Shown here: positions 46,801 to 56,600 of the stretch, piece after piece | How the letters are laid out: each line of letters opens with the position of its first letter | How positions within the stretch are numbered: position 1 is the stretch's first letter | Assembly: GCF_020169515.1 (NCBI RefSeq) | Contig: NZ_JAHMHW010000001.1 | Coordinates: 124,001-188,000, forward strand | DNA: 64,000 bases | Direction: 5' to 3' | Source: Paenibacillus vietnamensis | Lineage (GTDB): Bacteria > Bacillota > Bacilli > Paenibacillales > Paenibacillaceae | Notes under the pieces: generated by a model | What the model was told of the DNA's origin: nothing | The model's database searches: none | What the model saw: the letters and a program-made list of their open reading frames with translations, nothing else | Position numbers and translations under genes: made by a program

Positions 46801-48416
46801 ACGCTTCTGGCAAAGTAGGTTTCTATTCAGGCGGCTTCGACTATCTTCTGTTCGACGATATCAAGTTCTCGGTTCCGACTACGGATGTGGCGGGACTGCT
46901 GCTGGATAAGACCAGCATCAACATGGTGGTGGACGAAAAGCAGCAGCTGCAGGTTCAGTTCGATCCTTCGGATGCCGCTAACCGTTCCGTCGACTGGCAG
47001 TCCGCCCATCCGGAGATCGCCTCGGTCGACGAGAACGGTACGATTACCGCTTTGGCCAAAGGGGAGACGGTGGTCACTGTCACGTCTATTGCCAATCCGG
47101 CTGCTTCCGCCTCCGTCCGGATCCTTGTGTCGGACATCCTGCACAGCACGGATTTTGATTCGGGAGCGAACGGCTGGCCGGTGGACCCGAACCGGAGCAT
47201 TGTGACGGTGAACGGCAACAAGATGTACAAAATTGTGAAAGGAGCCTCTGCGCTTCATCCGAAGCTGTTCACCGGCTATGATTTGAGCTTCAGGCTGAAA
47301 ACGCCTGCCGAAATGCCGGAGCTGGGCACGTTCTACGTATATGACCGCTCCGCCTCCGGCAGCTCGGGCAAGATCGGCTACAAGAAATTTGCGGATGGCA
47401 CCTCGCAGTGGATTTTGTACGATCCGAATTGGGCTGTACTAAAAACGATAAATTTGCCGTACGAGGATTTGAAGGCGAATACGGAATATAACCTCCGGAT
47501 TATGGTTGACGGCGCCAGCATCCGCGTGTTTGTAAACGGCGAGCTGAGGCTGGAGGGCTCCGATCCGAAGCATAATCCGTCGGGAACGGTAGGCTTCTAC
47601 GTCGGCGGCTTCAGCGAATTCTGGTTCGACGACGTCAAGTTTACGCTTATTGACCGGACCGCTCCCGTAACCTCGGCTGACGTGACTCCGGCTCAGCCTG
47701 ACGGTGCGAACGAATGGTATGCCGGGCCCGTTACCGTTCAGCTGAACGGTACGGATGCGGGCACAGGCGTTACGAAAACCGAATACAGCACCGATGGCGG
47801 CGGGTCATGGATTCCATACCAAGGCCCCGTGACGTTCAGCGAAGACGGTCACTATTCGGTACTTTACCGCTCCGTTGATTTGGCCGGAAACAGGGAGGAC
47901 GCCAAAACGCTAAGCTTCAAGCTGGACCGTGGTGCTCCTGAACTATCCGTCACAGGGGTGGCTGCGAGAGCCTATGCCGATACGGAAACACTGACCTTGT
48001 CCTGGACGGCCGCCGATGCGGTGTCCGGCATGGAGCCCGGCAAGACATCTGCCCGGCTGGACGGCCAAATCGTGGAGCAGGGAACGGAGATTCCGCTGTA
48101 TACGCTGGCACTTGGCTCCCACACGTTCACCGTATCCGTCACTGACAATGCCGGGAATACGAAGGAGGCTGCGGTGACCTTCTCCACCTACGCCGACATC
48201 AGCTCGTTAACGGAGCTCGTCGCAAGGTTTGAGGAGCTGTCCTGGATTGACAATGCCGGCATCGCGGACAGTTTGAAGGCTCAATTGGAGCAAGGGCAAG
48301 TGGAAGCGTTCATCCATCATGTTGAGGCGCAGAGCGGCAAGCATATTCAAGCTGAAGCCGCAGCTTATCTGCTGCGGGATGCGGGTGATATTTTGCAGGG
48401 CTTGGATTCAGAGTGA
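43887..48416 (+). CDS. Secreted right-handed beta-helix multidomain protein (GH141-like?)
   Basis: A 1509-residue secreted protein; the signal peptide ends near GVQAED. The N-terminal catalytic-looking part (about 32-735) begins YFVSENGSDSNSGTEESPFQTLEKARDVI and has rungs of a parallel beta-helix (AVIILTGAGNRISHNEIHD without break, HLVEYNNIYDV). This opening and the LDGIFGYSWEWSYNKIASID segment resemble GH141-type enzymes acting on fucosylated pectin or xylan, but that is tentative. Then come two repeats, each a bacterial Ig-like domain plus a LamG-like sandwich of about 170 residues (FRLKTP, FADGTS repeated), an Ig-like domain, and a C-terminal helical module shared with the pectinase fusion. 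It follows the second transporter set and probably supplies its substrate. Confidence 0.8.
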   Translation: MKRKPIIVLWIFALILGGFPVTGVQAEDAPGTGAGEVYFVSENGSDSNSGTEESPFQTLEKARDVIRQLKQGPGLPDGGVTVYLRGGVYNRTGSFLLGEQDSGTADKPIAYKAYPGEEVRLTGGQKLEKSWFAPVTDASVLNRIISSDARDKVVQADLRGHGITDYGVMSRHGYYKANDVSQTPPMELYIEGQGMTLARWPNNGTVQMGSILDPGPTRKDADLQTRGGTFTYTYDRPELWSGADDIWLDGIFGYSWEWSYNKIASIDTENKSITLAYGEMSGLFKNWYPDFHFAQNLLEEIDMPGEYYIDRSAGILYFLPTAAFQAEAPEITVSMLKTPMINAVNTSYVTFEDLILENGRDSAVVIMGGSSVRLVHCEIRNFTEGGVRINAQSRWLYDDFAKASGVNHAVISSHIHHIGGTGVILNGGDRLTLEPGNNVVENSHIHDFAYYHKAYNPAVILTGAGNRISHNEIHDAPHPGILIFGNDHLVEYNNIYDVCKTFSDLGAIYMNLGASPQERGSVIRRNYFHHIGEGKAGVQGVYPDNFTMGITIEENIFYRMGNSAILNNGGAHIRTQNNLFIDAKVPYEYADLYLGDKPEQQISKNYMGPWHALFEKYNNFTGMPHLTKYPELADYFTENRYYPDTNTFQSNVIYNPTKPRSSTTNANGSYDKLNLVQYANNWVTNQDPGFVNLAGGDLNLKADAAVFQQIPGFPAIPFSEMGIVGKAGPYLAPDEIPVHGVELYEDNVTIGIGKSYALYSAVLPWNATNAALQYTSSDPSVVKVDADGKLKGVNLGSAVVTAVSAGNPLIKDEVQVSVEVGDGIMDFTNFENGRNSWPSDPNRSIVEADGGNHMYKLLKGATTLNENDYSNYELSFKLKTPPSIPELATFYVFDRLNPSGSGGRIGYRKFADGTSSWILYNSAWATVKQNTLPAQELLPNTVYNVKIIVKGAEISVYADGKLKLKATDPGFNASGKVGFYSGGFDYLLFDDIKFSVPTTDVAGLLLDKTSINMVVDEKQQLQVQFDPSDAANRSVDWQSAHPEIASVDENGTITALAKGETVVTVTSIANPAASASVRILVSDILHSTDFDSGANGWPVDPNRSIVTVNGNKMYKIVKGASALHPKLFTGYDLSFRLKTPAEMPELGTFYVYDRSASGSSGKIGYKKFADGTSQWILYDPNWAVLKTINLPYEDLKANTEYNLRIMVDGASIRVFVNGELRLEGSDPKHNPSGTVGFYVGGFSEFWFDDVKFTLIDRTAPVTSADVTPAQPDGANEWYAGPVTVQLNGTDAGTGVTKTEYSTDGGGSWIPYQGPVTFSEDGHYSVLYRSVDLAGNREDAKTLSFKLDRGAPELSVTGVAARAYADTETLTLSWTAADAVSGMEPGKTSARLDGQIVEQGTEIPLYTLALGSHTFTVSVTDNAGNTKEAAVTFSTYADISSLTELVARFEELSWIDNAGIADSLKAQLEQGQVEAFIHHVEAQSGKHIQAEAAAYLLRDAGDILQGLDSE

Positions 48417-48437
48417 GTTAGAGTGACAAAGTCCATT

Positions 48438-48464
48438 AAAAAACCGCCTAATGGCGGTTTTTTT
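48438..48464 (+). terminator. Terminator of the beta-helix gene
   Basis: AAAAAACCGCC/GGCGGTTTTTT with a TAAT loop and a T run; it can work in both directions. Confidence 0.9.
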
Positions 48465-48580
48465 AATAGACACTTCTTGTCATGCCCAAGCGCAGGAGCA
48501 TGATCTATCAAATGGCCGTGCCACTCCTTTAAGCAGATTAATAGAATAGATTAAGCCATAATATAAAGGAGGGTTAAGCT

Positions 48581-49495
48581 TTGACCGCTTGCAGACCTGC
48601 GCCATCATTTCATTTCGCTTATGTCACGAATTTTAACGATGATACGATATCGGTAATTGATACTCGAACAAAAAAGGTCGCGGCAACTATCAAGACCGGT
48701 CGCGGACCTTTTGAGATTGCGGTTACACCGGATAGGAAGTTTGCTTACGTTGTCAATAAGAACGAGAACACGGCTCAAGTAATCAGCAGAAAAACAAATA
48801 AAATTATCCGCACCATTCGGGTCGGAAAAGCTCCATCGGATGTAGGCACATCTCGAAATTTCGTCTATGTGACGAACTCGGCTGACCGTACCGTTTCAGT
48901 CATTTGTATAAAGAAACAAAAAGTCGTTGCAACGATAAAAGTCGGAAAAAACCCGGTAGGAGTAACCGTTACTCCTAACAAGTGCGCTTTGAGAGCTATA
49001 GGATTTGTAAGTAATCATGACAGCAATACGATCTCTATTTTCGATGTGAAAAAGAATAAGGTTATCGATACGATAAAAGCCGGCGTCGGCCCGGATCAAA
49101 TCGCTTTCACGATGAACGGCAAATTAGCTTATGTCACTACGGATAAAAATGTTGTTTTGGTTATAGGTGTTCGCAGCCGAAGGATCCTGAAAAAGATTAA
49201 AGTCGGACGTAAACCGATCGGCGTAGCGATAACCCCTGACAACAAATTTGCCTACGTCGCTAATGAAGGGGATAATACGGTTTCCGTCATAAAACTAAGA
49301 AATAATAAGGTAATAGCTACCGTTCCAGTGGGAAGTAAACCTGGTATTGCAGCCATCACTCAAGATAGCAGATTTGCCTATGTTGCCAATTTTGGCGAAA
49401 ATACAGTGTCTGTAATAAGAATCAGGGATAATAAGGTGATTAAGACGATAAAAGTAGGAAATGCAGCTTCCGGGCTTGCCATTATCCCTATATAG
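48581..49495 (+). CDS. YVTN-family beta-propeller protein
   Basis: A 304-residue protein from a TTG start (AAAGGAGGGT at 48566 onward). It is made of seven repeats of about 42 residues following the pattern VGxxPxGVAxTPDxxFAYVAN then NTVSVI and NKVIxTIxVG, the YVTN beta-propeller. No signal peptide or sorting motif is visible, so it is probably cytoplasmic or released by other means. Such propellers bind proteins or ligands; the specific role is unknown. It is flanked by terminators or long gaps and looks monocistronic. Confidence 0.85.
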   Translation: MTACRPAPSFHFAYVTNFNDDTISVIDTRTKKVAATIKTGRGPFEIAVTPDRKFAYVVNKNENTAQVISRKTNKIIRTIRVGKAPSDVGTSRNFVYVTNSADRTVSVICIKKQKVVATIKVGKNPVGVTVTPNKCALRAIGFVSNHDSNTISIFDVKKNKVIDTIKAGVGPDQIAFTMNGKLAYVTTDKNVVLVIGVRSRRILKKIKVGRKPIGVAITPDNKFAYVANEGDNTVSVIKLRNNKVIATVPVGSKPGIAAITQDSRFAYVANFGENTVSVIRIRDNKVIKTIKVGNAASGLAIIPI

Positions 49496-49585
49496 AAGAT
49501 ATAAAACATATCGTTCTATGATTTTGTTTATCAGGCGTAGGATATATAATGGAGATAGTTCGATAAGAAGGGTGGTATAGGAAAC

Positions 49586-50014
49586 GTGAACAACAGCTCA
49601 TCGTCCATTCCGAGGCCTTTAGTCAGAACGAATCAATGGGTCATTGTATTGTCCGTCCTATTGTCCTGGATCACAGGCGTCTATTGGATTTTGGCCGTTC
49701 CATTGATTGCCGGATTGATGGGATTGGTTTTTGATTTTAATCCCATCATGCGAATAGCAAATGGTTTTCTTAAAAAAGATCCCTCCGCATACCTTCCCGA
49801 AGATAAAGGGCAGCAGAGGTTTAATCAGCTGCTGGCTGTTATCTTTTTGCTGATTGCACTAGTCAGTCACATCATGCATTGGACCGTCTTCGGTTATGCT
49901 GCTTCAGCGATGGTCTGCCTGGCGGCTTTCATCGCCATACTTGGATTTTGTATCGGCTGTTTTATTCATTACCAGTGGTCCCAATTGAAGGCTCGCAGCC
50001 GAAAACGGACTTGA
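49586..50014 (+). CDS. DUF4395-like membrane protein
   Basis: A 142-residue protein from a GTG start. It has four hydrophobic helices; PRPLVRTNQWVIVLSVLLSWITG, FDFNPIMRIANGFLKKDPSAYLPEDKGQQRFNQLLAV (in parts) and GFCIGCFIHYQWSQLK fit the DUF4395 family, with the CIGCF cysteine pair. Some relatives sit beside thioredoxin or rhodanese genes, but none is here. Function unknown. Confidence 0.75.
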   Translation: MNNSSSSIPRPLVRTNQWVIVLSVLLSWITGVYWILAVPLIAGLMGLVFDFNPIMRIANGFLKKDPSAYLPEDKGQQRFNQLLAVIFLLIALVSHIMHWTVFGYAASAMVCLAAFIAILGFCIGCFIHYQWSQLKARSRKRT

Positions 50015-50043
50015 TAATGGTCTTGCGGTTTATTAAGATAAGG

Positions 50044-50070
50044 CATCGCCGTTTTGGGCGATGTTTTTTT
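50044..50070 (+). terminator. Terminator of the DUF4395-like gene
   Basis: CATCGCC/GGCGATG stem with a 6-nt loop and seven T residues. Confidence 0.88.
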
Positions 50071-50317
50071 GTTGGTTAAATGAGCCTATAACAGGGCGGA
50101 AATGCCCCGTTGAGGGTAAGTGCCGAATCCTTTATGTTTGGAACAGCAGCTTAAAGAATCACATCCTAGAAGCATCACTTTAGACTTTCGTGACGAACGG
50201 GGGGTGAAATAATGACCGTATGCCGGCAGCTGATCTGAATATTTGTAAGCGCTTTTTATGGAAGTATTCGCTCTTCTGCTGTCTGGAACATTGAATCCGA
50301 ATGGAGGTTATTTAATT
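50071..50317. other. Upstream region of the orphan binding protein
   Basis: About 250 bp with no gene. It contains the candidate cre site at 50243-50257; no clear -35/-10 pair was identified. Confidence 0.4.
50243..50257 (+). promoter_or_regulatory. Candidate cre site
   Basis: TTGTAAGCGCTTTTT matches the CcpA consensus except for the C near the 3' end. It lies about 60 bp before the binding-protein start. Confidence 0.5.
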
Positions 50318-51706
50318 GTGAAAAAGTCTATCAGTATGATGCTTCTGATCATGATGGCCGTGTTGGCCATTATCGGCTGTACGAATGAAGCTGGGGGTAC
50401 TCCGAACAGCTCCGATGGACCGGACAACGCGATGAAGGATCCCGCCGAAGAGTCCGGCAATGTCAATGAGGAAGCTGCCGCAACAAATGACAATGAGCTG
50501 TTCATTTATACGGGGGACCAGCTTTTTAACAAACGTTACGTGGATGAAGATAATTTTGAACTGCTTATCGGCCAATTTATCAAAAAGAAGTTTCCGGATA
50601 TTGTGATCAAGCATGTTCAGTGGGACGACGGCAACCGTTACGAGGATCTGGTAGCGAAACGAACCTATCCGGATATTATCCTTGAGGATGTACGCCGCAA
50701 TACGCACCGGTATGTGGAAAGGTACGGTCTGCAATATGATATGAGCGAACTGATCAAAAAGCATAATTTTGATACCGGAAAGCTGGATCCGGCCTTCCTG
50801 CAGATGTCGGAAAACGCGTCGGACGGCAAGCTTTACTCCCTGCCCTTCGAAGGAAGCGAGTACCTGCTGTATTACAACAAGGATATTTTCGATAAGTTCG
50901 GCGTGGATTACCCTAAACCGGGGATGACCTATGACCAAATTTATGAAATGGCCAAAAAGCTGACGCGTCAGGACGGGGATATCACTTATAAAGGATTCCA
51001 GCAGCACCCTGAATATTATATGATGTTAAACCAGCTTTCGGAGCCCGCTCTCGACCCGGTCGAAGACAAAGCTTCCTTGCTGTCGGACAATTGGGGCAAG
51101 ATCGTAAACAATCTCAGGCGGTTTTATGACATTCCCGGCAATCAGTTTACGACGGTTAAGGACTTTCCGAAAGGCCAAATCGCCATGGCGGTCGATGTCG
51201 AACAGGGTATCGTCGATTATGCGAAAAACTATAAAGACCTGAATTTCGATATTGCGCCTGTACCGGTATTTGCGGAAGCGCCGAACTCCAAATATCAGCC
51301 TTACTCATACGGAGCGTTTATTACGAATCAGTCCAAGAAAAAAGATCTTGCATTCGAGGTTCTGTCTTATCTTCTTTCGGAGGAAATCCAAATCGAAAGG
51401 TCCAAGCTCGGCGTCAGTTCGCCTTTGACGAGCGAGGCCGTTCGGGAAGCGTATTTGCAAAACGTTCCGGAGATGCAAGGAAAGCAGCTCCAGTCGCTCT
51501 TTGCCCTTGACAGTGCGATGCCGGCTGCCCGCAAGCCCGGATTGACGTTCATCGACCCTAAAGTGCGCAATGTATTTAACCCCTTGATCTTCGAAGAATC
51601 CAAAGACACCCAGACCGCACTGAGGGTCGTCGAAGAAGAGATGAACAAAGCGATTGACGAGACGAAAGCGGTTGAAGGGCAGGGAGGGTTCAGCTCGCAT
51701 TTGTAA
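50318..51706 (+). CDS. Orphan extracellular sugar-binding lipoprotein
   Basis: A 462-residue lipoprotein. GTG 50318 is chosen because GGAGG lies at 50303-50307 and a proper signal peptide with lipobox AIIGC (cysteine 21) follows; the longer frame from 50258 overlaps the cre site. The fold is a type 1 solute-binding protein: FIKKKFPDIVIKHVQWDDG, YPDIILEDV, YYNKDIFDKFGVDYPKPGMTYDQIYEMAKKL. There is no permease on either side, so it either serves permeases elsewhere or acts as a sensor-associated binding protein. Confidence 0.88.
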   Translation: MKKSISMMLLIMMAVLAIIGCTNEAGGTPNSSDGPDNAMKDPAEESGNVNEEAAATNDNELFIYTGDQLFNKRYVDEDNFELLIGQFIKKKFPDIVIKHVQWDDGNRYEDLVAKRTYPDIILEDVRRNTHRYVERYGLQYDMSELIKKHNFDTGKLDPAFLQMSENASDGKLYSLPFEGSEYLLYYNKDIFDKFGVDYPKPGMTYDQIYEMAKKLTRQDGDITYKGFQQHPEYYMMLNQLSEPALDPVEDKASLLSDNWGKIVNNLRRFYDIPGNQFTTVKDFPKGQIAMAVDVEQGIVDYAKNYKDLNFDIAPVPVFAEAPNSKYQPYSYGAFITNQSKKKDLAFEVLSYLLSEEIQIERSKLGVSSPLTSEAVREAYLQNVPEMQGKQLQSLFALDSAMPAARKPGLTFIDPKVRNVFNPLIFEESKDTQTALRVVEEEMNKAIDETKAVEGQGGFSSHL

Positions 51707-51720
51707 GAACCCTCATCAAA

Positions 51721-51754
51721 CAAACAACCGATCCTCAAAAGGATCGGTTGTTTG
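51721..51754. terminator. Bidirectional hairpin between convergent genes
   Basis: Stem of 15 bp (CAAACAACCGATCCT with its complement) and a 4-nt loop. The stop codon of the minus-strand membrane gene lies in the loop. Confidence 0.75.
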
Positions 51755-52595
51755 TATAGGATTTCGTCCCGAATCGTTCCAGCTTGTGGCGGATTACGGC
51801 AATCAGGCACAGCACGGCAGTGCAGCAAGGCGCATAGATGAGCCAAAATTGCCATAGCGGAATCATAATTTTTATGATTCCGAGCCGCATCAGGACGATG
51901 TGCGCAGCGAAGATGACGAGCAGCGAAATTGCTTTGGTCAAGGGCCGTCGGCCAGCCGTCACGAAGGAGGCAAGCACGACCGCCTTGAGAAAGCTGTAGA
52001 TCGCCGAGATAAAGAGATCGTCGTGGTAAGGATCTGCGAAATAGCCAATATGGAAAATGCGAATACCCGTCAAGGCCAACACGAAGACAAGCGTCGCTGC
52101 GACGCTCCACGAAATCATCAAAAGTGTAACGAACCGGATGACACGGCCGCGTCCCGCTAACCAAATCGGCCATTGCCGGGCGAGCCGGAAGAAAAAAAGC
52201 TGCGCTATTAGCGTGTAAGCCGTTTTCCACCAATACTGCTCGTAAATGCCGAGCTCAAGGAACAACCATTCTATTCCGGCGAAGATAAGCGCAAGGCAGA
52301 CGATCCACCGCCAGCTCAATCGGTAGACGGCAACATAAGCGGCAGCTACCGGCACTGCGAGCAGATTGGAGACGACGGCTCCGAGCGTACTGTCATAAAA
52401 AGGAATACCGACAAGGCGTGGAAAATAACGGTAGCTATCGAACCAGAGATAAATAAAAAATTCAAACACGTAGATCATGCCGGAGAAGGAGAGCAGCAGG
52501 ATGAGCGGCCAAGCTGCGCGTTTATGGAGCATCAGTACCGATATGGCGATCACGCTGAACGCAGTGAGAATGAGATAAGGTATTGAATTCGGCAT
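51735..52595 (-). CDS. Polytopic membrane protein of unknown function
   Basis: A 286-residue protein with eight or so predicted helices (PYLILTAFSVIAISVLML, PLILLLSFSGMIYVFEFFIYL, FVTLLMISWSVAATLVFVLAL and others) and a basic C-terminal tail. No enzyme motif was recognised; it resembles hypothetical membrane proteins common in Paenibacillus-type genomes. AAAGGA precedes its ATG. It is the last gene of the minus-strand run. Confidence 0.72.
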   Translation of the reverse strand: MPNSIPYLILTAFSVIAISVLMLHKRAAWPLILLLSFSGMIYVFEFFIYLWFDSYRYFPRLVGIPFYDSTLGAVVSNLLAVPVAAAYVAVYRLSWRWIVCLALIFAGIEWLFLELGIYEQYWWKTAYTLIAQLFFFRLARQWPIWLAGRGRVIRFVTLLMISWSVAATLVFVLALTGIRIFHIGYFADPYHDDLFISAIYSFLKAVVLASFVTAGRRPLTKAISLLVIFAAHIVLMRLGIIKIMIPLWQFWLIYAPCCTAVLCLIAVIRHKLERFGTKSYTNNRSF

Positions 52596-52687
52596 AGGAT
52601 CCTTTCCGATCGAATCAAAATGATTTTATTTCCATTTTGACCAGTTCGGAAGTAAAACAGACTCTTGCTGCTTATTCAATTTCTTAG

Positions 52688-53650
52688 TCAATCGAGCTGC
52701 AGCTCCGGATACACCCAAGCATATGACTGAAAATACCCGCTGTTTTTATTGGTATTGCCGATGATGGGACGATAGGGGGAGACAAAGCGTTCATATTCGG
52801 GATCCCCGTAAATGCCGGACATGGCTCCGAATAAATCCAGAGGCCATGTATCGGAAGACAGCGGCGCAGGAACGTTCTGATCCTTGCCGTACGGCCACTC
52901 CGCAGCGCGGCCATCGGTATAATACATTAACGTGTCGAGCGATTTCTTGATGCTTGCTCCGCTGGGGGAGGTCCAGCGGAACAGGTTTTCGCCGGTAACG
53001 TCCATAATTTGCTTGGCGGCCGCCGTTAGCGGTGCCAGGGCGAAATAGTGGTACCAGATCGAATTTTTTCCCCTGTTTGTCTCTTCCGGGATGAATCCCG
53101 CGGGCGCAAGAGAGTGGTCGATTTGCTCCTTCAGATTGGCGGTTTCCTCCGCAAAGCGGTCTTTGTCGTCGAGGAAACGGAACAGGGACAGTTGGGCATA
53201 CAAGCTCCAGCTCCACCAGTTGTTCCGGAGCGGGATACGATCCCACTCCGGCAAGCAAACCCCGGTCATCCATCGGACGAACCTCTCTTGAGCCTCCGTA
53301 CGCCAGTCCGAATAGGCTTTGAGCAGCTCCGCCGCTCGTATGAGCCCTGTTCCCAGATAGGCGGAGACGAGCGGACCGTCATTGTCCGCAAGTGCCCGAT
53401 TGACGGAAGCCCAGCCATCGATCAGCTCGGCTGCCTTATCGGCATAGGCTGCTTCGCCTGTAAGCCGGTAAGCAAGCGCAGTTGTGTAGGCCGCTTGGGC
53501 ATCCGCCTCCATGAGCCGCTTGGCTGCCTGATGTCCGGCCGCATCGAAATAAAAACCGGGAATATGCCAGACCGGAACGGCGTGGCAGCGAACCGACAAG
53601 CTCTCGCCGGCGAGTCTAAGAAGATGGTCACTTGCAGTCGGGTTATTCAT
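52688..53650 (-). CDS. Alginate-lyase-fold polysaccharide lyase-like protein
   Basis: A 320-residue (alpha/alpha) toroid protein without signal peptide. The helical repeats LMEADAQAAYTTALAYRLTGE, YADKAAELIDGWASVN and IRAAELLKAY, plus NSIWYHYFALAPLTAAAKQI, fit the alginate lyase (PL5-like) family. At the site where PL5 enzymes have an Asn-His pair it reads RNNWWSWS, so the catalytic histidine is missing and tryptophans take its place. The true substrate is probably another uronic-acid polymer or oligosaccharide. It lies 45 bp after the GH2 gene on the same strand and is likely co-transcribed. Confidence 0.68.
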   Translation of the reverse strand: MNNPTASDHLLRLAGESLSVRCHAVPVWHIPGFYFDAAGHQAAKRLMEADAQAAYTTALAYRLTGEAAYADKAAELIDGWASVNRALADNDGPLVSAYLGTGLIRAAELLKAYSDWRTEAQERFVRWMTGVCLPEWDRIPLRNNWWSWSLYAQLSLFRFLDDKDRFAEETANLKEQIDHSLAPAGFIPEETNRGKNSIWYHYFALAPLTAAAKQIMDVTGENLFRWTSPSGASIKKSLDTLMYYTDGRAAEWPYGKDQNVPAPLSSDTWPLDLFGAMSGIYGDPEYERFVSPYRPIIGNTNKNSGYFQSYAWVYPELQLD

Positions 53651-53695
53651 AAGCGCTCGGTATCCTTTCCAGTCTTATTTTGCGGATTTCCGCTC

Positions 53696-56600
53696 TTATT
53701 TGGGTTCCACTTCATCAAGGGTCAGGCGGTATTGGAGGTTTCGCATATAGGTGCCGTCCGTATTCTTGAACACCATGCCGAAGCGGATTTCCTCCCCCGG
53801 GCTGTGTACAATGGCGATCAGACGGTTGATCCCGGCTTGCAGAGCGATATGCCGCTCCGGCTCGGGAACCCTTCGTCCGTTCATATAGATCTCATAGGCA
53901 CAGCTCGCGTTTATTTGAAGCTGTCCATTGACCGCTTCATCGCCTGAATCGCCGGCCGGCCGAAGCAGATGCACGAAGCAGCTCAGAAACCAGCGGTCAC
54001 CCCCCGGATTGCCGATATGGAAGGTTCCGCCGGAGCCGCTGCGTTCCTTCTTCTGCATCCAGCCGTAAAGTCCTTCGCCCAAGTTGTTAAGCGAAAATTC
54101 CGGGTCGATGTAATAGGCTTTCATAGCCTCGTAATCCACATAGGGACGGCAAGGCATAGCCATCACCTTCTCGACGGCCCACTCTCCGTCCCCCTTGACA
54201 CTGGATAAAAATCCGTCGTCGAAGACAGCGCCCAAATTAGCCAAGAGTTTCGTGTACAGGCGAATAGACTTATCATTGTCCGGGTCGAGAAGCAGCTGGG
54301 AGAGCACGTAGAGCCCTTCCCCCGATTCAGCCTCCAGCACATACGTTCCTGGCGGCCGTTCTTTCTCCTTATTCAGCTCCACCAGCGCTACCCTGCTGTA
54401 TTCATCCGTATGCTGCCCTAAAAAATAATCCTTCCAAGCCGTTCCTTCCACGCCGGTGCAAAGAGCAGCCGTGCCGGCCGCCTCCAGGCTGTACAAAGCG
54501 AGAGGGCGGTTCACAGCTTCCCGGGGCGAGAGGAATACCTTGTCAAAGCCGAACAGGTCTACCGGACTTAAGCCTTGGACCTCAGGCATGGAGTATTCCG
54601 CCTCCAGATGGTAGGTTTCATGCTCCCGGATGGCCACATCGCGCTTCAGCAAATGAGACAAGATATTTTCTTGACCGGGCTCCGCCGGCAGGATTACGAC
54701 TTTGCCGCCGCCCTGCGCATATTCCCGGATGGCCGCAGCCGCTTCTGGCTCCGAAAGCAGGTGCGGCTGGGCCGCAATGAGCCCATAGGCATCAAGCGTT
54801 TGGCCGCTTGGCTCCAGCAGCATATCGAACCTTAGGGCAAGCGTCCTCAGGAAGGCTTCGGCTTTGCCTCCCGGCTGTACGATGGCCCCTGTATTGACGC
54901 TGACCGTTTTGGTATTTCCCGCATAAGCAAGCAGATTACGCAGTAAGATGCATGCCTGGGGCACTTGATGGAAATTGTCCATCAGCTCAAGCTGGCTGGC
55001 GATAAACAGTCCTTTTCCGCTCCTGTACTCCAGAAGCGGCGACCACAAATCTCCGCCGTCGCCGAAATCGCCGGAGCCGCATTCCAGGATCATGGTGAAA
55101 TTGCCTTTGACGGGCTTCTCAAAGGCGGCCCGGATAATCGGAAGCGGGCCTTCCTCGCGAACTTCTTCATGCCAGAGCATCAGATCCTCGTTGTCCAGGC
55201 CGAGAAGCACAGGGTGATCATAGCTTCCGGCATGGGCTCGAATGAAGTCCTGTCTTGAGATGGCAAGCTTCCCGAGCGACAAATGAAGCTGCTCCAGCAG
55301 CAGAACCCGTCCTCCGGAGGCTACAAATCGTTTGAGAGCCTGCTCCAGCTGCCCGTCCGCTTCCTCCAGCTTGCTGCCGGCAACCAGCAGATGATCCGGC
55401 GAAAGCAGTCCGATCTGCTCCGCAGAGACGTGTCTGCATTCCGGGACAAGCGTGCCGATGATGCGGAAATCCCGCTCTCCGCCCACATAGGCGACCGGTC
55501 TGCCGACCGCTGCCGGGTCGGTTTTATAGCGGGAGGGATACAGCTTATAGCTCAGGTCCAGCTCGTGCACGGGCTTGTTATCGTGAAGCATGTCGGCATG
55601 AAAGTGCAGCGATGACACGGCTTCGACAGGCTCTGAAATCCAGGTGAACGTCACGGTTTTGCGGCCGGCCGGCTCTTGTTCAAATTCCAGATGCTCCTCG
55701 TGAATGAGCCTGCCTTCCTGCCGGACTTTGCATTCAATCCGAATCCGGCGCGTATGGAGCGTGTCGTTATACACATCAAAGCTTCTGACGACCGGATTAT
55801 CGTTGAAGAAGGAGCCGTTATATTCTGCCGGTATCATCGTGGCGGGCTTGAAGGAAGCCGCCATCCTATCGAACGCCGGGTTTTTCCGGTAGGCCGGATA
55901 TTCCTCCGGCAGGAGGCCGTTGTTCAGCGTCAAGGAATATCGCGGAATGACCTTCGGTTTAGGAAAGGCCGTATCCGGTTCGGCCGCCTGCAGCGGAATA
56001 TCTTGGTCGGGCATGGCGCGCATAAAATAATGGGCGAAGTTAAAGGCGGATATCCCGGTTACTCCTTGCCGCCTTGCATATTCCACGAACAGCCGCTCCT
56101 TTTCCGCCAATCCTTTCACGCTTTCATCCGTGCTCCGGTACGCCGCCAATCCCGTGTACATGCTGCTGTTCTGGGGGCAAATATACCACCAGCCGCCATG
56201 CTCGCCGAACACAAGAGGCACCTTCCGGTCCCACTGGGCGATCGTTCCGTCGATATTGTAATGCCGGCTTTCCACCTCGGTGAGATGTTTGGGGAGAAGC
56301 CGGTTGTCGCCCTCCGCAATGACGGGACGGGTAGGATCAAGCTCCCGGATGCTGTCTATCATGGACGGGATATGCTGCTTGTAACCGTCGCGCCCATCCA
56401 CCCAGCGCATTTCGTTCTGCAAGCTCCACATGATGACGGACGGGTGATTGCGGTCCCGTTCCACCAGTCTTCGGACATGGGCTTTGCAGTTGGCGATAAA
56501 ATCGGGATGATCCGCCAGCATCGATTTGCCGGAGCCGTAAATGGCGGTTTCGTCGACAATCAGCATGCCTTCCTCGTCGGCGATGTCCAGATAATAGGCC

